Below, piece by piece: positions 11,731 through 22,448 of a stretch of DNA of 64,000 nt (position 1 is its first letter; each line of letters opens with the position of its first letter). Location: the NCBI GenBank assembly GCA_021234155.1, contig JAJEKV010000065.1, positions 7,775,333 to 7,839,332 on the forward strand. Direction: 5' to 3'. Below the pieces are notes generated by a model, which saw only the letters and a list, made by a program, of their open reading frames with translations, was not told where the DNA came from and did no database searches. The stretch comes from Isoetes taiwanensis. Its lineage: Eukaryota; Streptophyta; Lycopodiopsida; Isoetales; Isoetaceae. The translations under genes were made by a program, and so were the position numbers.

Positions 11731-12116
11731 ACCTGCAAATTATGGGTAAATTTGAGCTCAATTTATGTAATCATGCTAAATTCCTAAACCTCTATTACCT
11801 AAGTCAGAAGGTTTGCTTGCAGCAGGTATTGCAGCTTCAATAGGTTCAGTCCCTGCACCTGCAAAGTATGGGTAAATTTGAGCTCGATTATGTATTCATG
11901 TTAAATTCTTAGACCTCTAGTACCTAAGTTAGAAGGTTTGATTGCAGTAGGTGTTGCAACTTCAATAGGTTCAGTCCCTGCAGCTGCAAATTATGGGTAA
12001 ATTCGAGCTCAATTTATGTAATCATGCTAAATTCCTAAACCTCTAGTACCTAATTCAGATGGTTTGCTTGCAGCAGGTGTTGCAACTTCAATAGGTTCAG
12101 TCCTTGCACCTGCAAT
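11731..12116 (-). repeat. Three tandem exon-plus-intron units of 125-126 bp
   Basis: Unit starts on the plus strand lie at 11731, 11857 and 11982, with a partial fourth at 12108-12116. Units differ by a few substitutions only. Each unit holds exactly one 60-nt exon and one 65-66 nt GT-AG intron on the minus strand, so unit duplication adds 20 amino acids without changing frame. Confidence 0.85.
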
Positions 12117-12200
12117 GCTACATATTCTAAACGAGGTGCACCCTGGACTACCACAGTCGTCGGATTCGTCGATCCTACGACCCAGATCGTATGTTGAGGC
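12117..12200 (-). repeat. Dispersed about 84-bp exon repeat, copy 1
   Basis: This block recurs at 21275-21358 and again at 21361-21420 on the far side of the LINE. Here the minus strand is open through the junction with the mini-exon block. In the 21.3-kb copies a CAGGG to TAGG change removes a base and makes a stop. The two right-hand copies are tandem at about 86 bp. Confidence 0.75.
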
Positions 12201-12239
12201 ATGTGAGCACCTCTCACTTCGTTTATAGTCATTTATGAT

Positions 12240-12447
12240 TGGAGGCGCCTATGATTTTGAAACATGAAATACAATTTCGGCTAAGGTTTTGAGGGTATAT
12301 CGAACCTCTATATGGTTTGCCTAAGATTTTAGAATATGAAATACGGGGGCTTGAATCTCTACCAAAATAACTCAATGTCCTAATAAGACTACTTTAACCA
12401 ATATACTCAATGAGCTAATGTGATTATTTTTTTATCTTAAATCTATG
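12240..12447. repeat. Left part of a dispersed repeat split by the LINE
   Basis: Around 12390-12447 the sequence resembles 62370-62440: ACCAATATACTCAATGAGC versus ACCATACAACCAACAAGC, followed by TAATGTGATTATTTTTT versus TAATGTATGATTATTTTTT. The continuation of the 62-kb copy resembles 21165-21275 on the other side of the LINE. This supports insertion of the LINE into the repeat. No gene is seen in 12240-12447. Confidence 0.5.
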
Positions 12448-12556
12448 TTTTTTTTTTTTTTTTTTTTAGGGTAAGAGTATGATATATTAATTAATAGTAA
12501 TATTATACAAGTATCCCTTATATGGGATTATAAAGGGAAGAAACCCTACTACCAAA

Positions 12557-15500
12557 TCAATCATGGAGTAACCTCAGCAAATCTTGTTCCTGATTATCCT
12601 CAGATAACCAGTGACACTTGAAAAACAAGTAGAATCCTTGAACTTTGCCAATCCTGTCTAGAGCTTTGTTGTAATTACGTCCAAACTTTCGATGATGAGC
12701 TAACGCCATAAGGGCCACCTCCAAATTGAAAATATTTTTCAACTTATCCAAAGAAAAGTGTTGCCCACCCAAGGCAATTCCGCATCGATGTTTCCAAATT
12801 GCCCACAGAGCAATGTTAACAAGAGATGCTGAAAGTATTTCTCCATTTGATACCACTACTATTTCAGGCCATTGTAGCGCATTAACACTAATGATGGGGC
12901 TCACCCATCCCCAGAAGTCTAACAGCTTGGGACAGAAAAATAGATGTGTAAGGGATTCTGCAGTACTACAGTCGAGTGGGCACCGGTCAGTTGGACAGAT
13001 CCCCATTTGATAAAGTCTCACCATAGTGTTGAGGCCCCCCTGTAAAGCCACCCATCTAAAGACTTGCAAACGTTTTGAGCAAAAGGTTGCCCATGAACCA
13101 ACTAAAAGTTGTGTAGCTTGAGCAACACTAACATCCAGCCTATCAGCTGCTTTTTGCGGGGAGCCTGCACAAAGAAGGCGGTAGAGAGTACTAACAACAT
13201 ATTTCTCTTCCCCCTTACAGCTCCAACGGTCACTCGGGCCATCCTTACCTGAGAGGACATCCAAGGTGGCACGAATTTCAGAGAAGATCTTCCTGTCTCC
13301 CTCCCCTGCATTATGTATCCTGTTCTTGAAGCGGGACCAAGAGAGCCACCTCATACCATCCCATAGATGCCCCACTCTGGTAAATCCAGATTGCCTCCAT
13401 TTAGTGAAAATGCGAGGGTGTACAAGAGCTAGGGGGAGTCTATTTTTGGACCAGATCTGTATATTCTAAAAAATGCTTAGCTTACCAGCCTCCCTAGGTG
13501 TATCCATAGGTTCAAATAGACTTTGAACTTCTCTCCAAGCTTCAAGTAGTTTGCGCATAACTGGAGATGTGCCTGGGGCAATTTTGTAGCTAAAAAAGAA
13601 GGCACCCATGTCATCTCGGGGTAGAGATGGCTTACCTTTTAATGTACACCGCTGAAGCCAGTACTTGACAAAGTGCAGAGCAGGGGAGGTGATACCATGC
13701 AATGTTCTCCATATATACTTCCCAGCTAGCACCTGTGCTTGAGTAACCAAATCTTTGCATCCCATTCCTCCATCTCCTTTGTCAATACACATTTCTGCCC
13801 AGGCCACTTTATGCATTCCTCCCCCCCATATGAACTTTCTAATAATGGATTGTATTTGACAGTAAATACCCTTCTGAGCCACAATGACCGATGAGTAGTA
13901 GATGTGGGATGTAGCTAGAACTGCCTTAGCAACTGCTATCCTGCCAGCACTAGAGAGACCTTTGTCTGACCATAAATTGATTTTCTTTCTTAAGTGATCC
14001 AGAATAGGCATCCATAGTCCTTTCAAGTTATCCGAGAGGACTAGGGGTAGACCAAGCAGCTTGGTTTTAAGGACTCGAAAACCGAGATTATTCACTCTCG
14101 GGTCCACAACCTCCTCAAAGGGCCATATAACTGCACACTTGGATGTATTGAGCTCGATCCCTGATATTTTTCCAAATGCACCCAATACTTCATGAAAGGA
14201 CAAAAAACTAGAGTCATCAAACCTAAGGAACATGAAAGTATCATCTGCATATTGCATAATTGTGAGCTTGTCCCAGAGTCGGGAGTTGAAGACACGTGAG
14301 GGAGCCCTCAGCTATCTTAGACTCCACCATCTTGGTAAGTAGATTGGCAATGATTAGGAAAGGATAGGGTGCCAGGGGGCAGCCTTGTCTAATTCCCCTT
14401 CGTAGCTCAAATAGTCCTGAGGGCTGCCCATTGACAAGGCGTCTTTGAAGCAAATTTGTTCAAGCCCAGGGGATAAGTCAACAAATGAGGCATCAAAGCC
14501 CATAGACAACATAATATCCACAAGTCCCCTCAACGAAGGGTGTCGTAGGCTTTACGAAAATCCGGTTTAACAAATACACATTCTTGTTTAGAAAGCTTAC
14601 ACCAATGTAGGCCTTCTCTTGCTGCAATGAAGTTATCCAAAATATGTCTTCACGGCAAAAACGCATTTGTTGTTCGACCCCAATGACTTTACTAAGGATG
14701 GGCTTCAACGGTTGGCAATTATCTTCATAATCACCTTGTAAAGCACATTAGTCAAGGCAATGGGCCTCCACTCGTTCAACTTTTTGTGGGCGAAAGCAAC
14801 CTTGAGAAACGGAGAGAGATAAAACCATTACATAGTCTTTGGATGCGGTATCGGGCCTCCAGGCCCCCTAACTGCCTTAATGAAAGCTGGGCCAAGTAGA
14901 TCCCAGAATTCTATAAAAAACTCAGGTGGAAAACCGTCAGGGCCAGGGGATTTACCTGAAGCAAGAGATGAGAGGGTCTTAAAGATTTCATCGTCCCCTA
15001 GGTTCCGCATTAGGCTCCTGTTATCATTTTCTGAGATTTTGGGCCCCCAGTGTATCTTTGCCAGCCATGATTGAAGTATGGGGACATAGTCGCTGGGAAG
15101 AGGGCCTTCCTGGAACATATTCTGAAAGCTATGCCTCACATATACTCCAATCCCATCAGGTGTCTCAATTGTATTCTGTTGATCATCGATGATGGATGTA
15201 ATAGTGTTTTCTGCCAAACGGGCCCCAACAAGTCTGAAGAAGTGCTTGGAATTCTCATGATCGGCTTCTGTGTACCATTTTGTTTTGGACCTTACAGCGA
15301 CACCCCTGGCTTCCTCTTCTTCAATTGCCTTAGCTCTGCCCTCAAGATCGGCTTCTAAAGAGTGGGAGGGTAGCATTCTGAGGATCAAGAGGAGGTCTTG
15401 CTTGGTGATTACAGTGAATGGTCGTAAATCTTGTTTTTGTTCTTTTGAACTCCATAGCCCTCTCTTGGCACCATTTCTTAATCCAACCCTTGATCTCTTT

Positions 15501-16366
15501 AATTTCTTGTGTCCAAGCCTTCATACTTGGCAACCCATCTTGCTTTGGTGGACGGGATAAAGAAAGGCGAAAACTGTCACAAAAGCCGACTTCGGGATGA
15601 GAGAGGTGTTGAATTTAAAAGGAACATTCCCAGTTCTTCTAACAGAAGGAGCTTCTTCGAAGGTCAGTTTTTGAGGGACATGATCAGACTGGGTGAAAGC
15701 CAGATCCCTTTCGACGAAGCATCTGTCTAAGAAGCCGGCTGACCTATTGGCTAGGTAGAATCTGTCTAGTAGACAATATACCCGATCATGTCCTTTTTGT
15801 TTATTGGACCAAGAGAACAATGTATTAGAGGGCGGGATTAAAGCAAAGCCCACATTGTCAAGTAAGGAGTTCCATGAGGTATTTTCCTCAGCAGATAAAT
15901 TCCTGTGAAGACCAATTTTCTGGTCCCATACATCGGTCATGTTTAGATCCCCCCCCCATAAGCCAATTTTCCACCGCCTGCTGAGTGATCCAGATCTCAA
16001 TGTCTTTCCACAGTATGGCCCTTTCTGCAGGTTTATTAGAGGCGTAAATATTGATAAGGCCCCATCTGCATCCTCGTGTTTCAAAGACCACCGCCTGCCA
16101 TCGCCAATTCGTGCCCTTATACTGAAGTTTGACATTTTGTCCTCTCCATAGTAAAAGTTTGTGCGCCCTTTGTACCTAAAGAATTTTGGGAGGTAAGCGA
16201 ATCATATTGCCCCCTACCCAAGCCCCTAGGGATTTGGCTTCAAAATCTGGCGGTCTATGCTCCTGTCAAAGAGAATGATGTCGCCGCCATAGATCTAAGT
16301 GCATAAGAACTCTAGCCCGTTTTAGTGCCCCCTTGATACCCTTAAGTTCCAAGATATCACTTTCAT
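12557..16366 (-). pseudogene. LINE 1 ORF2: endonuclease, reverse transcriptase and zf-RVT-like C-terminus
   Basis: The start is ATG at 16366 with MKVISWNLR, the usual opening of an L1-type APE endonuclease. One base is missing soon after it. The endonuclease continues at 16135-15521 with GGDLN and the catalytic QSDH. The RT shows SGKSPGPDGFPPEFF near 14.95 kb, RRGIRQGCPLAPY near 14.4 kb and the catalytic box YADD at 14251-14240. The C-terminal frame 13375-12557 carries C-x3-C-x7-H-x4-C in CPLDCSTAESLTHLFFCP, as in the zf-RVT domain. Frame breaks occur at least near 13.4, 14.25, 14.47, 14.75 and 15.45 kb. The product would nick target DNA and prime reverse transcription there. This copy is dead. 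Confidence 0.9.
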
Positions 16367-16422
16367 TTTGTATTTTATACCGACAAGTACCAAGAAATCG
16401 GCCCCAATTCCACTTAGTGCAA

Positions 16423-16721
16423 ACCCATTTGCCTGCCCTAGGTAGATAGCTTTCTTATCCACCCCTACCCAATCCCATAGTGCTATATACCAGCTAAACA
16501 TGTGAGATATTTTGTTACCCATCCCCAAGGCATAAATATGAAAGCATTCCCATATAGTTGAGAGTAAATAACACCCATTTGCCCGCCCTAGGTAGATAGC
16601 TTTCTTATCCACCCTACCCAATCCCATAGTGCTATATACCAGCTAAACATGTGAGATATTTTGTTACCCATCCCCAAGGCATAAATATGAAAGCATTCCC
16701 ATATAGTTGAGAGTAAATAAC
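16423..16721 (-). repeat. Two-copy 149-bp tandem duplication inside LINE 1
   Basis: Copies start at 16423 and 16572 and differ by only a few bases, including one C lost from a run of four. It lies just upstream (on the minus strand) of the ORF2 start, in the ORF1-ORF2 spacer. Such near-identity means the duplication is much younger than the decay of ORF2. Confidence 0.9.
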
Positions 16722-16820
16722 ATAAAACACGGATAAGTATTTTGCTTATATATTCCGCAAATAGATGGTGTGGCGGGCTATCAGGCGACAATTAACCCGC
16801 CTAGCATACTTGAAATTTGT

Positions 16821-17023
16821 TCATCTAATTTTGACATATGATTACTAACCTCCTTCATAGGTGATGAGAGGGTGATCGGATTGCTCATCTAATTTGACAT
16901 ATGCTTACTAACCTCCTTCATAGGTGATGAGAGGGTGATTGGATTGCTCACCAAGACGTACACTTGAAACACTTACTATGCGATTGCTCACCAAGACGTG
17001 CCACTTAAAAAACTTACTATGCG
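16821..17023 (-). repeat. Short tandem duplications (64 bp, then about 38 bp) next to ORF1
   Basis: TCATCTAATTTTGACATATG begins one unit at 16821 and recurs with one T fewer at 16885. A second pair headed CTCACCAAGACGT begins at about 16948 and 16986. They sit between the ORF1 C-terminus and the 149-bp duplication. Confidence 0.75.
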
Positions 17024-17028
17024 GCCCA

Positions 17029-19487
17029 TTAGAGATCAAAGACCACCAACCTCTGGTTCCTTAGCATTTTTTGACCAGATTTGTTACCAACGCTGTCCCC
17101 AGGTTTCCCATCCATTGGCTTTTTCCCTTTTTTCCTCATTCCAGCGTGAGGAATCCCAGGTGACAATCTCGCTTCATCCTTTGGAGCATTGATGTTGTTA
17201 ATGCTGTTTGGTGCTACTTCCAGACTTGTAGTATCAGAAATCAGCTGCATCATGTTTGGCTGCTGCGTTGAACCCATAGTGCTCATGATACCGGAGGGCT
17301 GACTTCCCTGAGCTGCCTCAATAGGAGCACTGATCATGGGCTGTGCTGCAATCATGGGAGCATGAAATGGGGCATCTTTATCATTTATATCAGCCAAGGG
17401 CTGAGCATTGTGAATGCGGATAGGAGATAGGGGCTCTGCGCAGGGTGCTATTTCCAGACTTGTAGTATCCAGTTGTATCATATTTGGCTGCTGCGTTGAT
17501 CCCATAGTGCTTATGATAGGAGCATCAATCATGTGCGCATCAAATGGGGCTTCTACAAGAGTCGCTGCTGTAGCATACAAGCCAGCACTGGCATCCTCTT
17601 CATTGCTTGGCAGCAGAGTTGGATCATTAGTGGGCGAAATGGTGGCGATCCTGACATTTGGCATTTAACCGGGTTGTGCCATTAATAATGGCCACTGGCA
17701 TCTACATCATTCCCAGTAACCTGAGTTGTGCCATCAGCAGTCATGTTGGCATCCATATCATTTCTTGGCAGCTGGGTAGTTGGATCATTAGTGGGCAAGC
17801 TGGCATCCACAGCATTGCTTGGCAACTGAGTTGTGCCATTAATGGCCAAGCTGGCATCCACATCATTCCCTAACTGAGTTGTAGAACGTGACAAAGGGGC
17901 AAGCCTATCACTTGGTGGATGGGTTGTCTCTGTAGTAGTCGCTGCTGTAGCATACAAGCCAGCGCTGGCATCCTCTTCATAGCTTGGCAGCAGAGTTAGA
18001 TCATGAGTGGACAAGCTGGCAGTCACAACACTGCTAGGCAACTGAGTTGTGCCATTAATGGCCAAGCTGGTACCCACATCATTCCCTGCTAACTGAGTTG
18101 TGCCATCAGCAGTCATGCTGGCATCCACATCATTTCTTGGCAGCTGGGTTGATCCCACCCCGCTACTTGGCAACCGAGTTGTGCCAGTAGTGGTCAAGCT
18201 GGCATGCACATCATTGCTTGGCTGGTCAGTTTGACTGGTCAGTGCAGAGCTGGAGTCTTCATCATCATTCCTTTGACTGGTCAACGGAGTAGGGGCAGAG
18301 TTAGCAGCATAATCATGGGCTGGATCATTGAGATCATCTCCATCATACTTTTGACTGGTCAGAGTAGCAGGGCCAGATCTAGTATCAAGACTAAGGGCCA
18401 AAAAGGAGGTTTTTGACTGATCAAAGATTCTAGTGGTGGAATCTTGTAGGGGCACATCACAATCTGCATTTTCCACATGCTGGATATCCAGTCCCATATG
18501 TCCAACGTTTTCAACATTGGGGGTAATATGCTGGCCAATCATTCCCATAGGACCAGTAGTTATTGGCTGGGAGAATGGGACAGCCTTCGAACTTTCCCCC
18601 TTTTCATAAGCAGAAGAACCTGCCAAACCATAAGATAAACCATAAGGACAGGCCTTCGAACCTGCAATATTGACTTGCCTTTCTGTGGATGCATGGGATC
18701 CAGGAAGGTGGTAATGAACTTGATCTTCTGACCTTGATCTTGTCGTCATGTTATCAACCAAAAGCTCGGTAAAACAATTAGCCCCAACATGCAATCTAAC
18801 TCCACATACCACACATGGAATGGGCAGCCCCGTAGCAACGACCTGGAAGTTGATGTCTTCATTAAAATAACCAGAGAACTGAATGAATTCGGGTATGGGC
18901 TTGAGAAGATCTACGGAGATACAGATCTTGGGAGCCTCATCCAATCTGCTGTCCATGCACACATATTCCCCAAGCCTAGAGGCAATGAGTTTGAATGATT
19001 GCTCATTCCAGTACTCCGGACTCAGATCAGCCAGTGAGATCCAAATTGGGTAGTAGAGGCCATCAGGCTTTAAAACACGGAATTCTGGCCAGTATTTTTG
19101 CAGAAAAAATTGCCCATGTGGAGAAGAGATTAACCCTTTTCTGAATAGTGCGTCAACCTCTCTAGTTGTGGCAGCAGTTAGCAAGAAGTAGGTGTTGCCC
19201 AAGACTTGAACACGAATTCCTGTTTTGGACCGACAGACTCTTTCTAGAGTCTTTTTAATCTCAATCCGGCTTGGGTTACCTCTGCAAACCTTGCCAATAA
19301 GGCCAAATTTTTCAAAGTAACGGATCTTGTCAGCTACTAGAGAAGTATGGAGAGATAATTTGCCCTGGGGGCTGGCAGGCCCTTTTCCTTTAGAGGGATA
19401 AGGTGGACTAGGGGCAGATACTTGAGCAAAGGTTCTGCCATCCACCCTTCCAATGGAGGCCATGTGTGAGCAGAGCTTCTCCATCAA
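17029..19487 (-). pseudogene. LINE 1 ORF1: DUF4283-like domain, CCHC knuckle and long repetitive tail
   Basis: The open frame runs from ATG at 19487 for 601 codons to 17682, then shifts frame and continues to 17029. Residues about 40-190 look like the DUF4283 domain of plant LINE ORF1 proteins (FRVLKPDGLYYPIWISLADL, PEYWNEQSF). A zinc knuckle with exact C-x2-C-x4-H-x4-C spacing follows (CVVCGVRLHVGANC). The rest is Thr/Ser/Asp/Asn-rich and made of diverged 15-24 residue repeats of the type TTQLPSNDVDASL and LLPSYEEDASAGLYATAAT, continuing past the frameshift. A Lys-rich stretch (MRKKGKKPMDGK) lies near the end. It should bind LINE RNA. A 71-codon frame (19699-19484) abuts the start and may belong to the same transcript. 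Confidence 0.8.
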
Positions 19488-19989
19488 TAGAGCTCTAGTA
19501 AGAACTCGTCACCTCCGAAGAAGTCACACCGGACTATAAGAGATTGTCGTGGGACAACAAAGTAGTCCCCAAAGATGAGGTGCCTAACTGATCTTCGGAG
19601 TTCCAGCTGGTCTCCCAAAATGACTAAGCCACCAAGGCACCTGAACTGATCTTGATGCAGCACGTTGTGATCAAGGATTGTAGCCCAGAGCTCTCCCACA
19701 GGACCACTGAGAACCCCCCAGAATAGATGAGTGAGGTTAACTAGGACAATAGATCTGTAGATTAAGGGAGTGGAGGTTGGGGAACTAGGCGTGTGGAGAT
19801 ATCGAGTCTTTGGGTGCTTGGAGATCCAAGGGAAGGAGGTGGGGAATCCAAGGGCAGTGGAGGGGATCCAAGAGAAGGAGGTGGAGAATCGTGTGGCAAT
19901 GGGAGAGATAGAGAGTTAAGAGAAGGAGATGGGAAATTTAAGAAGGAAAGGGGATCCATGGTATACAAACCATCTGAGATCTCAGCTTT

Positions 19990-20340
19990 TCAAGCTCTGT
20001 AGACTTCCAGGAGAATATAATCTGCCAAGGCAGGATAAAATATTCTAAACTTTGAGAAGCATGGTTGATCAGCACCTAAATAAGCAATTTTCCATTCAAG
20101 TGCAGTAGCCTCAGGATCCAAAGAAGACGTATCTGCCTCTCCTTTGTAGAAAAGATCAGGGAAGATATTCTCATCCACCAAGTACGTCCACAGCTCAAAG
20201 ATGGAGCCTTCTAACCACCCACAGAAAACTCCCTGATCTTTAAAGCCAATCACAAAGTATTTGCCTGGATCAATGAGGGGGGAGCCTTGAGTTGCTTGAG
20301 AGGAGGAGCAGATTATGGAGAGAGGCAGTGGACATCCCAT
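19990..20340 (-). CDS. Small ORF A upstream of LINE ORF1 (116 aa), unknown family
   Basis: This 116-residue open frame starts with MGCPLPLS and contains GKYFVIGFKDQGVFCGWLEGSIFELW, FPDLFYKGEADTSS and a hydrophobic C-terminal part. It is clearly related to the next ORF upstream (20646-20966). The shared pattern is a start MGxPLP, then G-[KR]-YFVI, CGWLEGSI-x-E-[LI]-W, and FPD-x2-Y-x-GEA-x2-SS. Both have the orientation of LINE 1 and lie between its 5' end and ORF1, so they are probably accessory ORFs of the element or captured host sequence. No signal peptide, membrane segment or catalytic motif is evident. I do not recognise the family. Confidence 0.5.
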   Translation of the reverse strand: MGCPLPLSIICSSSQATQGSPLIDPGKYFVIGFKDQGVFCGWLEGSIFELWTYLVDENIFPDLFYKGEADTSSLDPEATALEWKIAYLGADQPCFSKFRIFYPALADYILLEVYRA

Positions 20341-20645
20341 TTTATGGCACAGAGAGAATTTAAGAACTCCACTACAATCATTTCAACAGGACAGTACCCG
20401 TTGAAGGGTCTTAAAATCCACACTAGATTTGGAATAATAGGAAGCCTAGACAGGAGAAAAAAGCAGAGCCGATTTAGGGTCATCCATAGACGATGGGAAA
20501 TCTAGTTCCCAGCTAGAAAGCTTTGTGCAGGCTTTGCATGCTGGAGAGGGGCAGACCACATGTGCAACATAAAGACTCTGCCAGAGAAAGGGCCCAGGGT
20601 GCAGAACAGCCTCAACGACCCAATCGTTTGGTGTAGTACTAGGCT

Positions 20646-20966
20646 TCAGTAGATCTTAACCGTGATCATACCTTCAGCCCATTCACTATGCACATGAAAT
20701 ACCCCAGCAGCAGACGTCTCTGTGTCTCCCACAAATTCCCCAAGCCAACTTTCGACCAAAACATGTGGGATCTCCGGGCTAGAACCTGCTTCACCTGTGT
20801 AGAGATGGTCCGGAAAGAATCTCTCCTCTATGAGGGCTTCCCAGATCTCACAAATTGAGCCTTCTAGCCAACCACACTGGTAGTGATCCCCATGGATGAT
20901 GATTACAAAGTATCGGCCCTGTCTTTTTTTCTTAGGCTGAAGCTCGATCGGCAATGGCACACCCAT
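20646..20966 (-). CDS. Small ORF B upstream of LINE ORF1 (106 aa), paralogue of ORF A
   Basis: The 106-residue frame starts MGVPLPIE and contains GRYFVIIIHGDHYQCGWLEG and FFPDHLYTGEAGSS, matching ORF A at 19990-20340 block by block at a level suggesting an old duplication. After a Lys/Arg patch (KKKRQ) come the shared core and a diverged tail. The conserved order, spacing and Cys-Gly-Trp core through substantial divergence suggest past selection on the protein. The 300 bp between A and B also reads as an open, Pro/Ser/Cys-rich segment in places and could be part of a longer original product. Function unknown. Confidence 0.5.
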   Translation of the reverse strand: MGVPLPIELQPKKKRQGRYFVIIIHGDHYQCGWLEGSICEIWEALIEERFFPDHLYTGEAGSSPEIPHVLVESWLGEFVGDTETSAAGVFHVHSEWAEGMITVKIY

Positions 20967-21165
20967 GAACTAAGGAAATTAAAAAACTAAAGAGCAAGCC
21001 CTCTACAGGGGCCTGCATTTAGATCAGAGCTCGGATCGGTGAGGAGGGTGATCAGACTCGAGAGACCAAATCAGATTGTACACAAGCACTAGTCGCCAAA
21101 CTAGTCGCCCGACAAAGCGCCATCGGCATAAATTTTCTCCTCCCTTCGTTGGTGACTTCTTCAGT

Positions 21166-21424
21166 GTCTTTATAACAACCCATTCAATTATTTTAGGGAT
21201 ATATGGTATATAGTTTCAGGAATTATTATTTTTCACATCCATATCAAGTCCTTCTGGAAACCCCTGTTATTTTGCTACATATTCTAAATGAGGTGCACCT
21301 AGACTACCACAGTCGTCGGATTTGTCGATCCTACGACCCAGATCGTATGTTGAGGCCTGCTAACATATTCTAAACGAGGTGCACCTAGACTACCACAGTC
21401 GTCGGATTCGTCGATCCTACGTGT
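21166..21424. repeat. Right part of the split dispersed repeat, then two exon-repeat copies
   Basis: From about 21170 the text (ATTCAATTATTTTAGGGATAT, then CTGGAAACCCCTGTTATT and GCTACATATT) resembles 62470-62570. It is followed by two tandem copies, 21275-21358 and 21361-21420, of the exon repeat found at 12117-12200. Both carry the base loss that interrupts the minus-strand frame. Confidence 0.55.
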
Positions 21425-22448
21425 TATCTTAGTGAAATACAAGTTTTTCAAATGCTCTTTAACTACTGGCTTTGATACACAAACCTTTTCTTTTGTGTCG
21501 TTTCCCTATTGGCATACATGTTTGCATCTTTTAAACTCTTCCTAGTTTTCTTCTGATAATTGGCCAATTCCTTATGATTCTTCTAGGGAGTGCTAAAACA
21601 TTGAAATTCCATCCTTGATGAAGTATCACTGTATGAAGTATATTTCATAAAGCTATGGACCCTTGAAACCCTTACATAAATTTCCTTAATAACCAAATGC
21701 TATGACTGGAGTAAAGAAAGTTGTTCAAGCAAACTTCCAATTTTATGCTATGTACTGCTCATATGAGAGTTGGAATTCTCTAATTTTTGAATTTCAAAGA
21801 TTTAAAGAAAACCAATCCATCTATTGCTTATTAGAATACATCGTACGCAAGGTTCACATTGCCACACCCATAGAAATATATATATTTTTTAATAAGATTA
21901 TTATTGGGATGTATAAACCTTCCTATTTGTGGTTGTATGAATATAATATTGCATAACTTCATGGAACACAAATATAATATTGCATAACTTAATTGAACAC
22001 AATTGAACACATGTTTCATTCAAAAAAAGCTTTAACTTTTGACATCAACCGATAACAACCAAAATAAAACAAATCCGTAACAAATCCATAATAATATTGA
22101 GACAGCAAACTACAAAATACAAGTAAAATAAGGCCAAGTCATGCTTGATAAAATCCAACTTCCAGCTTGATTACATACTTAACCTTTTCACCCATGGCAT
22201 TTTTTTTATCCCATTCGAGCCTTTAACATATATATCTGATTATAGTCCAATAGTCCAATATAAATAGTTAAATATTACATGCCCTAAAGCAGGCCAAGTA
22301 TATCTCTTGAACATAAAATGTCATTCTACGTCCAATAATAATGGTGCCTAGCATCACTGGGCATACGTTGGGAACCTATAGAAACCTGTTTAGCTCAGAC
22401 TCCTTTTCAGAAATATAATATAGTAAAAACCAAGCCTTCTATCCCGTG
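21425..22448. other. AT-rich stretch without a recognised gene
   Basis: Only short chance frames occur. A small direct repeat (ACACAAATATAATATTGCATAACTT and variants) lies near 21940-21990. Nothing else stands out. Confidence 0.6.

Larger units (their letters stand above)
11384..12232 (-). pseudogene. Gene fragment with tandemly duplicated 60-nt mini-exons
   Basis: Read on the minus strand, an exon from 12232 (MTINEVRGAH, then TIWVVGSTNP) leads into a tandem block at 12116-11731. In the block, three 60-nt exons are separated by 65-66 nt introns, each with GT at the donor and CAG at the acceptor. Every mini-exon keeps the same phase and encodes a 20-residue unit of the form GTEPIEVATPxAxKPSxLG. 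After the last acceptor the frame gives DNSSQRTESW and ends in about 48 codons. A different frame (11659-11384) is open with an acidic Gln/Ser/Asp tail (SSDSDTDVDEG) and may be the true end if another splice is used. I do not know the protein. Confidence 0.45.
12448..21165 (-). mobile_element. LINE (non-LTR retrotransposon) 1, about 8.7 kb, minus strand
   Basis: A 20-nt poly(T) at 12448-12467 is the poly(A) tail seen from the plus strand. Reading leftward from about 21165 come two small paralogous ORFs, ORF1 (17029-19487), internal tandem repeats, and ORF2 with endonuclease, reverse transcriptase and a zinc-finger-like C-terminus. The order is that of plant L1-type LINEs. The 5' border is inferred from where similarity to the dispersed repeat resumes. 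I could not see a clear target-site duplication. ORF2 is broken in several places. Confidence 0.85.

Noticed and set aside
17682-19487. 601-codon ORF as a host gene
   Set aside because: A DUF4283-like domain, a CCHC knuckle, and its position and orientation relative to ORF2 make it LINE ORF1.
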